Origin: DASQPR01 sp035263025
GTDB lineage: Bacteria > Actinomycetota > Actinomycetes > Mycobacteriales > Micromonosporaceae
Assembly: GCA_035263025.1 (NCBI GenBank)
Contig: DATFRR010000169.1
Location: 1 to 64,000 of the forward strand
Direction: 5' to 3'
DNA length: 64,000 nt
Shown here: one piece after another, positions 56,966-64,000 of the stretch
Layout: every line of letters starts with the position of its first letter
Numbering within the stretch: the stretch's first letter is position 1
Made by a program: the position numbers and the translations under genes
The notes under the pieces: generated by a model
Seen by the model: only the letters and a program-made list of their open reading frames with translations
The model's database searches: none
Told to the model about the DNA's origin: nothing

Positions 56966-58722
56966 CCGCGACGCTGCTGAAGCTCGCGTTCGCCGGCCTC
57001 CGGGCGAGGCTGCTGGCGACCACGCTCACCATCGTGATCGGCGCCGCCGCTGCCGCGACCTTGGTCATCGCGCTGGAGGTCCGAGCGACCGGTGTCGATC
57101 CGTGGCAGCGCACGTTCGACGCGGCGCACGGCGCGCACGTGCTGATGACTTCCTCGTCACTCGCGGACGCGCAGGCGGTCGCTAGGTTACCGGGCGTCGC
57201 CGAGCGCGACGACCCGGTGCCCAGCGCGCTCGGCCAGTCCACCATCGGCGGACATGCCGAACCGGTGATCCTCGCCGGCCTCGGCACCCGGCCAACAATC
57301 AACGTTCCGGTACGCATCGACGGCGCCACGCAGCCGGGCGCCGGCGTTGTGCTCGAACGGAGTTTCGCCGATGCGATGCATATCGGGGTCGGCAGCATGA
57401 TCGCGGTAGCGGCGCCCACCGGCACAGTACGCCTGACCGTCGTGGGTACCGCCATCTCACCGAGCCAAGCGCGCTATCCGCGCAGCAACCCCGGCGTCGG
57501 ATGGGTCAGCCGTGACACGTTGCAGCGCATCCAGCCCGACCAACAGCGTTGGTCCTGGTCGGAGGCGGTACGCCTCACGGACCCCGCGACCGCGCCGCGG
57601 TTCGCCGAAGCCGCCGCGGCCGCGCTGCCGCCGGCACCGGACGGTGGCCGCACGATCGTGTCCTGGCAGGACCAACGCGACGTCGCGCTGATGGACAGCC
57701 AGCCGATCATCGTCGTCGTCGGGATGTTCACCATCCTGCTGCTGACCGTCGTCTTCGCGGTGATCGGGATTCTCACCGCGGCGCGGGTCGCCGCGCAGTA
57801 TCGCGACATCGGCTTGCTCAAGGCCATCGGCCTGACGCCGCGTCAAGTCAGCGCGGTGTTTCTGGGCGAAGCGGGTGCGCTCGGCCTGGCCGCTGTCCTC
57901 GTTGGCTACCCAGTCGGTGCGGTGCTAGCGCCACGGCTGGCGGCACCCAGCGCACAGACCCTCGTCGGCTCGCCGACCATCGCGATCCAGCCGTGGCACG
58001 CTCTGGTCGCCAGCGCGATTGTTGTTCCGGTGCTGCTCCTCAGCGCGTACCTGGCGGTCCGGCGTACCACTCGGTCCACCACGCTCGGCGCGATGCTCGC
58101 GGGCGTTCCGCTGCCGGTCACGAGCGGACGGATCGCGCGCCTCATCGGCCGGGTACGCCTGCCGCTGACCGCCGCCCTCGGTGTCCGGGATCTCCTGGCT
58201 CGGCGGCGGCGTACCTTCTGGACCGCGACCGCGGTGGCGGTCACCGGCACGGTCATCGTTGCCACGCTGCAGATGCGGGCCGCGATCGATCACCCCGCCG
58301 GCACTGTCACGGACGTACCCAACGAACTGTCCGCACTCGTCTACAGCCTCGACGTCGTGCTGATCGTCATCGCCGTCACTAGCCTCGTCGCGGTGATGCT
58401 GTTGTCGGTCCGCGAACGCCTGCGCGATCTCGGCGTGCTCAAAGCGATCGGCCTCACGCCGCACCAGATCACGTCGAGCCTCGTCAGCGCTAACGCGTTG
58501 CTGTCGGCCGCCGCCGGCCTGCTCTCGATACCGCTTGGCATCGGGCTCTATCTCGCCGTGCTGAACATGACCAACGGCACCACACGCGGTGCGGTGTTCG
58601 CGCCGTGGTGGCACGTGGCACTGATCCCGTTCGCGGTGCCGGCGGTGGTCGCGGCCGCGACCAGCTTGCCAGCCCGAGTCGCCGCGGCGATCCCAGTCAA
58701 TCAAGCCATCCGGTACGAATAG
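56962..58722 (+). CDS. FtsX-like ABC transporter permease
   Basis: The 586-residue membrane protein begins with a signal-anchor helix (LATTLTIVIGAAAAATLVIAL) and an extracytoplasmic domain of about 230 residues. Two FtsX-like helix bundles follow. The first (IIVVVGMFTILLLTVVFAVIG, YRDIGLLKAIGLTPRQV) and the second (VVLIVIAVTSLVAVMLLSVRERLRDLGVLKAIGLTPHQI) share the conserved LKAIGLTP motif. It pairs with the ATPase just upstream. The cargo is unknown. A stem-loop terminator follows the stop. Confidence 0.92.
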   Translation: MTATLLKLAFAGLRARLLATTLTIVIGAAAAATLVIALEVRATGVDPWQRTFDAAHGAHVLMTSSSLADAQAVARLPGVAERDDPVPSALGQSTIGGHAEPVILAGLGTRPTINVPVRIDGATQPGAGVVLERSFADAMHIGVGSMIAVAAPTGTVRLTVVGTAISPSQARYPRSNPGVGWVSRDTLQRIQPDQQRWSWSEAVRLTDPATAPRFAEAAAAALPPAPDGGRTIVSWQDQRDVALMDSQPIIVVVGMFTILLLTVVFAVIGILTAARVAAQYRDIGLLKAIGLTPRQVSAVFLGEAGALGLAAVLVGYPVGAVLAPRLAAPSAQTLVGSPTIAIQPWHALVASAIVVPVLLLSAYLAVRRTTRSTTLGAMLAGVPLPVTSGRIARLIGRVRLPLTAALGVRDLLARRRRTFWTATAVAVTGTVIVATLQMRAAIDHPAGTVTDVPNELSALVYSLDVVLIVIAVTSLVAVMLLSVRERLRDLGVLKAIGLTPHQITSSLVSANALLSAAAGLLSIPLGIGLYLAVLNMTNGTTRGAVFAPWWHVALIPFAVPAVVAAATSLPARVAAAIPVNQAIRYE

Positions 58723-58762
58723 CGCCTGCACCGCCGCGCCGCCCGCCCGGCGCGTCGGCGCT
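58721..58762. terminator. nested stem-loop between convergent genes
   Basis: Outer arms AGCGCC (58721-58726) and GGCGCT (58757-58762) enclose inner arms GCGCCG (58736-58741) and CGGCGC (58748-58753) around a six-base loop. It fills the 40-base gap between the permease and the MOSC fusion genes. Confidence 0.5.
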
Positions 58763-60499
58763 TCACAGGTCGAGCACCACGTCGGTGCTGGCACGCGAGC
58801 AGCAGATCAGCACCTCGCCGGTTGGCGGCGGCTCAAGCGGCGCCGGTTCGTAGCTGACGTCGCCGGTCACGATGGTCGTGATGCAGGTGTGGCACACGCC
58901 GGTGCGGCACGACCACCTGGTCTGTACGTCGCATGCCTCGGCGAGTTCGAGTAGCGACCGGTATCGATCCGACGACGCGACCACGAGACCGCTTCGGGCG
59001 AACGTGACGGACGGGCCGGTTCCCGGCTCGCCGGGCGGTGGATGCGGGCGCCGGTCGCTGACGTCGGTGACGCCCGGGTTGTTCGGTGCCAGGGCACCGA
59101 ACATTTCCGTGTGTACGTGGTCGGCGTCGATGCCGTTAGCGGTCAGCGCAGCGGTGACGTCGCTCATGAACGCCGGCGGACCGCACAGGTACGCAACGGC
59201 ATCGGTGGGCAGCCGCAAGGCCCGCAGTGCTTCGGCGGTGAGGCGCCCACGGGTGACCGTGGTCGTGTCCGGGACCGGTCCGCTGCTGTAGAAGACGTGC
59301 TCGTGGCCGTGGGCGAGCGACGCCAACAGCTCGTGCGACTCGGCGGCGAATGGGTGCTCGGCCTCGCTGTGGCTGGCGTGGATCCACCAGACCTCCCGAG
59401 TGGACTGCTCATCGGCGAGCTGGTGCAGCATCGCCAGCACCGGCGTGGCGCCGATGCCGCCGGAGATCAGCGCAACGGGTTCGGTGCCGTCGCCGAGGAC
59501 GAACTCGCCGCGCGGAGCCGCGACGTCGAGCACCGTACCCGCCGTCACATCGGTGTTGAGGTAGCCGCTGACGATGCCGTGCGGTTCGCGCTTGACGCTG
59601 ATCCGGTATGTGTCCGAACGCGGATCGGAGGACAGCGAGTAGCTGCGGACCGGCGCCGGGTCGCCGGCACCGGCCACGCGCACCGTCAGGTACTGGCCGG
59701 CGGCCGGGGTCGGCAAGCGGGTCCCATCGACCGCGGCAAGACGGACCGATGACACGCCATCGCTTTCCGCCACTAGCTCGACAACCTTCAATTGGCGGAA
59801 CCCCGACCATCGGGGCTCCCGGCCGATCGGCGGGGGAGCGGCCGTCCCGCCGCGGTCGGCCTCGTCAAGGAGTTCGTGGAACGACTGCTGCCAACCCGGG
59901 CTCAGCGCCGGAATGTCGACCGCCGCACGAAGCTGGTCCAGGTCGCGATCGGGCAGATACAGCAGGGCGTCGACGGCGGCGACACTGAGCGCGTGCCGGC
60001 CTTCGCGGGTACGCACGATTTCGTCGCCCGCCCGCACCCGCCCTTCAGTAATGACGCGCAGGTAGAAACCGGGCCGGTGGTGCGCGACCAGCAACGCCGG
60101 CAGCTGTGGCTCGCCGAGGCGCATGCCGACGCGGAAGCAGGTAACGCGCGGTTGACTGACCTCGAATTCGGCCTCACCGATGCGGTAGCGGTCGCCAATG
60201 CAGACCTCGTCATCGGCGAGCCCGTCGACGGTGAAGTTCTCGCCGAACTGCCCGTACGTGAAGTCGTCGCGGCCGAAGTGGCGCTGCCAATGCGCGTACG
60301 AGTCGATCTGGTAGACCATTACCGCCCGCTGCTCGCCGCCGTGGCCGCCCAGGTCGCCCTGCCCGTCGCCGTCGATGTTGAGCCTGCGTACCATGCGGGC
60401 GCCGTCCACCGGGGCTTTCCAGATGCCGGTGTAGACGTTGTGACCCTGCCACGGCACGTTGCGCGGCATGCCGACGTTGACGGACAGCAACGTCGCCAT
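58763..60499 (-). CDS. MOSC - ferredoxin reductase - 2Fe2S fusion protein
   Basis: The 578-residue protein has three domains. Residues about 1-215 are a MOSC domain with a YiiM-type 3-alpha tail (GDLGGHGGEQRAVMVYQIDSY, GQFGENFTVDGL, VSQPRVTCFRVGMRL with the conserved Cys). Next come the FAD domain (VRSYSLSSDPRSDTYRISVK) and NAD domain (LISGGIGATPVLAMLHQL). A plant-type 2Fe-2S ferredoxin ends the protein (SCRTGVCHTC, then ICCS). MOSC proteins handle sulfur bound to Mo cofactors or reduce N-hydroxylated compounds; here the whole electron chain from NADPH is in one chain. GAAGGGAG seven bases upstream supports ATG 60499. It lies 24 bases after the DUF427 gene. Confidence 0.93.
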   Translation of the reverse strand: MATLLSVNVGMPRNVPWQGHNVYTGIWKAPVDGARMVRRLNIDGDGQGDLGGHGGEQRAVMVYQIDSYAHWQRHFGRDDFTYGQFGENFTVDGLADDEVCIGDRYRIGEAEFEVSQPRVTCFRVGMRLGEPQLPALLVAHHRPGFYLRVITEGRVRAGDEIVRTREGRHALSVAAVDALLYLPDRDLDQLRAAVDIPALSPGWQQSFHELLDEADRGGTAAPPPIGREPRWSGFRQLKVVELVAESDGVSSVRLAAVDGTRLPTPAAGQYLTVRVAGAGDPAPVRSYSLSSDPRSDTYRISVKREPHGIVSGYLNTDVTAGTVLDVAAPRGEFVLGDGTEPVALISGGIGATPVLAMLHQLADEQSTREVWWIHASHSEAEHPFAAESHELLASLAHGHEHVFYSSGPVPDTTTVTRGRLTAEALRALRLPTDAVAYLCGPPAFMSDVTAALTANGIDADHVHTEMFGALAPNNPGVTDVSDRRPHPPPGEPGTGPSVTFARSGLVVASSDRYRSLLELAEACDVQTRWSCRTGVCHTCITTIVTGDVSYEPAPLEPPPTGEVLICCSRASTDVVLDL

Positions 60500-60523
60500 C
60501 ACATTGCTCCCTTCGCAGGCGGG

Positions 60524-61396
60524 TCACCGAACCGGACGGCGCTCGGTGATCTCGTCGACGTCGAGATCGCGGTCGATGCCGTGCGCGATGACGGATTGGC
60601 CCGGCTCAAGTTCGAGACGCTCGCCGTCGAGGTACACGTCGATCTTTTCGGGTTCGAACGACACCATGTCCGCGATGCGGCGCACCTCCGGCCACGCCTC
60701 GCGGTAGGACCACGCGGCCCGCGACCTGTTGCCGATGTCGTAGTAGCTCGCCAACCCCTTGTACGGGCAGAACGTCTGACCGTCCACGGCGCTCAGAGCC
60801 GCCTCGTCGATGTCCGTGCGCGGCACGTACCACCGCGGCGCGAACCCCGATTCGTAGAGCGCGAGCGGCCGCGTCGTGTCCGCGACAACCCGGTCGCCGT
60901 CGCGAACTACGAGATGACGAGCACTCTGCCTGATGTCATTGCGGTGGTACGGGTCGGCCGCATGCCCGACGATGCGCTCGTCCTCCTCATAGAACGCATC
61001 CATCGCCCGCCACGCGAAGGCGACCCGATCACGCAGTACACCCGCGTAGTCGGGCAGGTCGACGAACTGCCACGCGGCTCGTTCGAGGCTCTGATCGCCG
61101 GATGTGACCGTGAACCATGTCGTCGAACCTAGGTCGCGATGCTGCGTGACCCGGTCGGTTGGCCGCAGCACGCCGCCGTGGACCGCTGCGATCGGGAAGT
61201 ACGCCACCGGATAGTGCCCCGGCTCGTGCAACAGCACGACGTCGTCGCTGTTCGCGATCCATTCGTCGGCGAGCCGTACGCGCATCCGGCGCCGTAACGG
61301 CTCGGCAAAGAGCAGTCGCTGCGGGAGCGGCTCGGCGACGAGGAAGTGACCAACGGCGCCGGTCGCGAGCGGACCTTGCTGCCATGACAAGCCCAT
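60524..61396 (-). CDS. tandem DUF427 protein
   Basis: The 290-residue protein contains two DUF427-type domains. In the first (about 30-135) the VRLADEWIANSDDVVLLHEPGHYPVAYFP pattern is visible. In the second (about 165-280) it is VVRDGDRVVADTTRPLALYESG, FAPRWYVPRTDID, FCPYKGLASYYDI and AAWSYREAWPEVRRIADMVSFEPEKIDV. DUF427 proteins are small beta domains of unknown activity. AAGGAGG five bases upstream fixes ATG 61396. It is the first gene of an operon with the MOSC fusion. Confidence 0.9.
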   Translation of the reverse strand: MGLSWQQGPLATGAVGHFLVAEPLPQRLLFAEPLRRRMRVRLADEWIANSDDVVLLHEPGHYPVAYFPIAAVHGGVLRPTDRVTQHRDLGSTTWFTVTSGDQSLERAAWQFVDLPDYAGVLRDRVAFAWRAMDAFYEEDERIVGHAADPYHRNDIRQSARHLVVRDGDRVVADTTRPLALYESGFAPRWYVPRTDIDEAALSAVDGQTFCPYKGLASYYDIGNRSRAAWSYREAWPEVRRIADMVSFEPEKIDVYLDGERLELEPGQSVIAHGIDRDLDVDEITERRPVR

Positions 61397-61586
61397 GATG
61401 GCCTCCTTCTGTCCGATTCTGTCGCAAAGCGGTGCGCTGCTCGGGCGATTCGGTCCGACGTCGCTCGGGTCCGGACGCCCGCGACCGCCATGCAACCTGT
61501 CGCGCCACCCGACCGTCCTTGAGAACATGTCCCCCGATGTCCGCGACGCGTGCCGCGGACCGAACGAGCGCACCGGAGGGGTACGC

Positions 61587-62243
61587 ATGACGAAGGCTCT
61601 CGTCGCCGATCGAGTCACGGTCGCGTACGGCGTGCGTGCGCCCGTGCTTCACGACGTGACCGTGGCCGCCGCGCCGGGTCGGGTGCTCGCGGTCACCGGA
61701 CCATCCGGTGCCGGGAAGACGACCCTGCTGTCCACGTTGGCCGGCCTCCTTCGGCCGATGTCGGGCACCGTCACGGTCGATGGCGAACGCGTCCGCGATC
61801 GTGACCACGCGGTCGCCGAAGGCATCGTGCTGGTGCCGCAGGACAACGGGCTGGCACCGATCCTGACGGCCGCCGAAAACGTCACCGTTACGCTCCTCGC
61901 GCGTGGCATGAGCGCGGCCGACGCGCGGCGCGCCACCGCCGAGGCGCTCGAGCTGCTCGGTCTGGCCGGCCAGGCCGGTCAGCTCGTCGAGGAGTTGTCC
62001 GGTGGACAGCAGCAACGCGCCGCGTTCGCCCGCGGTCTCGCGCTGGCCGGCGACGTGCTGCTGGCCGACGAGGTGACGAGCGAGCTGGATGCGCAGAACC
62101 GTCAGAAGGTGATCGACCTCCTGTTGGCGGAGGCCGCTCGTGGCGCCGCAGTGGTGTTCGCGACCCACGATGCGGAGGCGGCGGCCGGCTGCCACGCAGA
62201 GTTGCGCCTGGTCGACGGCCGAGGGGAGCTGGTGCGAGCGTGA
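61587..62243 (+). CDS. ABC transporter ATP-binding protein (MacB/LolD branch)
   Basis: The 218-residue ATPase has Walker A TGPSGAGKTTLLSTLAGL, signature LSGGQQQRAAFARGLA, Walker B VLLADEVTSELDAQNR and H-loop FATHDAE. The Walker B is followed by TSELD rather than the common PTGNLD, a small deviation. GGAGGG six bases upstream supports ATG 61587. A permease gene of FtsX type begins 77 bases downstream. Confidence 0.92.
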   Translation: MTKALVADRVTVAYGVRAPVLHDVTVAAAPGRVLAVTGPSGAGKTTLLSTLAGLLRPMSGTVTVDGERVRDRDHAVAEGIVLVPQDNGLAPILTAAENVTVTLLARGMSAADARRATAEALELLGLAGQAGQLVEELSGGQQQRAAFARGLALAGDVLLADEVTSELDAQNRQKVIDLLLAEAARGAAVVFATHDAEAAAGCHAELRLVDGRGELVRA

Positions 62244-62320
62244 CCCGCAACCGAAGGGCCACGCCGAGCGTCTAGTCGTACGTCGGATCGGGACACGGCA
62301 GACAGCGCGGCGGAGGCTAC

Positions 62321-64000
62321 ATGCTCTCGATTGTCCTGGCGGCGCTGCGTGCGCGTCGTTCGTCGACGATCGCCGTCTGGCTCATGGCGTGCCTGGTCGT
62401 CGCGGCCGCGGTCGGGGCGCCGTGGTACGTGCTGGGCGCACGTGAGCGCGTCACGGTCCAAGATGTCGCCGACGACACGAACGTCCATCGGATGATCATT
62501 CTGACCCAGGATGTCACGATCGCCGCCGTTCCCGGTGAGACGCCCGATCCCACGGTCATCGACACCGCGTTCGCCAACATGCGTTCGGCGATCAGGCTGC
62601 CCGGCGCGATCGACATCACCGGGCTGCGGGTCGTCGGATCGCTCGGTGGCCGGATCAATGCGCCGGTGCCGGTGGCGTACCGTTCCGGGGTCTGCGATCA
62701 CGTGGTCGTGGTGGGGCGGTGCCCGACCGACGTCAATGACGTGATGTTGAGCCGTGCGCTGGCCGGCCAGCTCGGCGTCAATGTCGGCGGAACGGTGCCA
62801 TGGCCGACGGCGAGCCGGCTCGCCACGGTGCCTTCGCTGCGCATTGTCGGTTTGTATGACCCGATCGACGTGGAAAACGCATATTGGGGCAAGGGTCTGC
62901 TGTCCGCGACCGCTCCAGTCGGATCGCCGACCGCGGACGCGATGTTCGTGACCGAGTCAACGATCCGCGCCGACGCACAAGGTGCCACGGTCGAACGACT
63001 GCTCGTGGTGACGCCGGCGACGGTGACTAGCTCCGGTCCCGATGCTCTCGCCGACCAGCTGTCGGTGATGGTCGCCGCGATCGGGAACTCGTTCGCCCTC
63101 GACCAGGACTACTTTCCGCTCGCCACGCGGATCGACGCGGATCTGCGGACCGTCACGAATACCGTGCCGGTGCTGGCCGTCGAGTTGATCCTGTTCGGCT
63201 GGTTCGCGCTCTACCTTGTGTTGCGCGCCATGTCCGCCGGGCGACGCGCCGACGTCGGGCTCGCGCTGTTGCGTGGAACGGGACGCGTGGGCATGTGGCG
63301 TTTGTTCGGGCCGCAGAACGCCGTACCGGTGGTGGCCGCGATCCCGTTCGGCGCGCTCGCCGGCTATCTGGTCGCACGATGGCTCGCCGGCCCAGTGCAC
63401 AGCAGCGACCAACCTGTCGCGCTGGCTGTTTCCGCCGCCGCCGCCCTGCTGGTCGTGCTCGGCGCGTTGATCGCCTCGGCCGTCGCGGAGCGGGCCAGCC
63501 GGCGTGCGCCGATCATCGACATGCTGAGGCGGACACCCGCCAGACGTCGTGGGTGGCGTGCGGACGCGGCGGACGGCGTGGTCGTCGCGCTTGCGCTATT
63601 CGCGTTCGTTCAATTCAAAATCGGTGGTACGGCAACAATCGGTGGTACGTCCGGCGCCGCCACGCCGACAAATGGTGCGGTTGGCGTGGCCGCCGCGACA
63701 CCGGCACTTCTTGCCGTCGTCATCGCGCTGGTGGCCGCCCGCGTTGTTGCGCCGATCGCATTGCGGTTGCTGCCGGCGGCCATACGGGCCGGTCACGCCA
63801 CGCGGATGCTCACCGCCGCGCACTTCGCCCGACGGCCCGGCATCGACCGGGTGTTCGCGATTCTCGTCGTCGCAGTCGCATTGATCGGTTACGCCGTGCT
63901 TGGCTGGCAGACGGCCACTGACGCGGCACATACCCGCGCTGTCGAACAACTCGGCGCTGATCGGGTGCTCCAGATCCGCAATGCGAGCGCGCAGCGCGTG
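62321..64000 (+). CDS. FtsX-like ABC transporter permease, 5' part only
   Basis: The frame runs from ATG 62321 without a stop to the window edge (560 codons). The start is supported by GGAGG four bases upstream. The protein begins with a signal-anchor helix (IAVWLMACLVVAAAVGAPW) and an extracytoplasmic domain of about 260 residues. Helices then follow (VLAVELILFGWFALYLVLRAM, VGLALLRGTGRVGMWRLFGPQ, VALAVSAAAALLVVLGALIAS, ALLAVVIALVAARVVAPIAL, VFAILVVAVALIGYAVLGW). The GLALLRGTGR sequence corresponds to the LKAIG motif of FtsX permeases. It should pair with the ATPase upstream. The rest lies outside the window. Confidence 0.88.
   Translation, partial: MLSIVLAALRARRSSTIAVWLMACLVVAAAVGAPWYVLGARERVTVQDVADDTNVHRMIILTQDVTIAAVPGETPDPTVIDTAFANMRSAIRLPGAIDITGLRVVGSLGGRINAPVPVAYRSGVCDHVVVVGRCPTDVNDVMLSRALAGQLGVNVGGTVPWPTASRLATVPSLRIVGLYDPIDVENAYWGKGLLSATAPVGSPTADAMFVTESTIRADAQGATVERLLVVTPATVTSSGPDALADQLSVMVAAIGNSFALDQDYFPLATRIDADLRTVTNTVPVLAVELILFGWFALYLVLRAMSAGRRADVGLALLRGTGRVGMWRLFGPQNAVPVVAAIPFGALAGYLVARWLAGPVHSSDQPVALAVSAAAALLVVLGALIASAVAERASRRAPIIDMLRRTPARRRGWRADAADGVVVALALFAFVQFKIGGTATIGGTSGAATPTNGAVGVAAATPALLAVVIALVAARVVAPIALRLLPAAIRAGHATRMLTAAHFARRPGIDRVFAILVVAVALIGYAVLGWQTATDAAHTRAVEQLGADRVLQIRNASAQRV

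Noticed and set aside
1..64000. Search for tRNA, rRNA, IS elements, integrases or attachment sites
   Set aside because: None could be recognised by eye; a tRNA or transposase-profile scan would be needed to exclude divergent examples.

Overview
The window is about 64 kb of very GC-rich DNA, densely packed with roughly 60 genes on both strands. The organism looks like a soil-type filamentous actinomycete (Actinomycetota). Supporting signs are GTG starts, SigE-type ECF factors, a PASTA-less Ser/Thr kinase, a furA-katG pair, F420/LLM-type oxidoreductases, large secreted S8 and GH92 enzymes with long C-terminal modules, and terminators without U-tracts. The genus cannot be fixed from this sequence alone. 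I see no rRNA, tRNA, CRISPR array, insertion sequence or prophage; this is chromosomal accessory/housekeeping territory.

Layout. 1-7.0 kb: 3' end of a STAS anti-anti-sigma gene, a methyltransferase, an HSL-type esterase, a membrane Ser/Thr kinase, two exported or membrane proteins of unknown role, a lipoprotein, a VOC protein and an alpha/beta hydrolase. 7.1-9.5 kb: a tight SRPBCC / ArsR / DUF2182 / DUF899 operon behind a promoter whose -10 lies inside a large dyad, a probable ArsR operator. 9.5-17 kb: a GH12 glycanase, an LCMT-type methyltransferase, a 1172-residue subtilase, a duplicated pterin-dehydratase-like/VOC protein and a DHFR-like reductase. 17-24 kb: a MASE1-GGDEF-EAL c-di-GMP protein, two orphan membrane proteins, a molybdopterin sulfite-oxidase-type enzyme and a small polysaccharide deacetylase. 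24-31 kb: katG and furA, an NAD-binding dehydrogenase, a SpoU rRNA methylase, a DinB protein, an HTH-GNAT fusion and an LLM oxidoreductase. 31-39 kb: a sugar-polymer locus with a GH92 alpha-mannosidase, a divergent LacI regulator preceded by a 28-bp palindrome, and a GH15 enzyme. 39-43 kb: a NarL/DesR-type two-component system divergent from a small ABC-2 transporter operon that opens with an easily missed 57-residue membrane protein; a perfect 8-8-8 inverted repeat lies between them. 43-50 kb: a PNPOx-like protein, AlkA-type glycosylase, DHA2 drug transporter, YcxB-like protein, NYN/PIN-like protein and a fused polysaccharide deacetylase-GT2 synthase with a small Pro/Ser-rich membrane partner. 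50-55.7 kb: a CHK-type kinase, a TMEM175-type channel, an ECF sigma factor translationally coupled to a membrane protein with an Asp-box propeller, a flavin disulfide reductase, then a gene-poor patch with tandem repeats and a decayed GH15 gene end. 55.7-64 kb: a PadR-ABC-FtsX operon, a MOSC-ferredoxin-reductase-2Fe2S fusion with a DUF427 protein, and a second ABC/FtsX operon running off the edge.

The recurring theme is one-component or two-component regulation of small transport or redox cassettes through autoregulatory sites that can be read directly: ArsR, PadR, LacI and NarL-type dyads. Several promoters (padR, furA, one lipoprotein) place the -10 so close to the start codon that leaderless mRNAs are likely.
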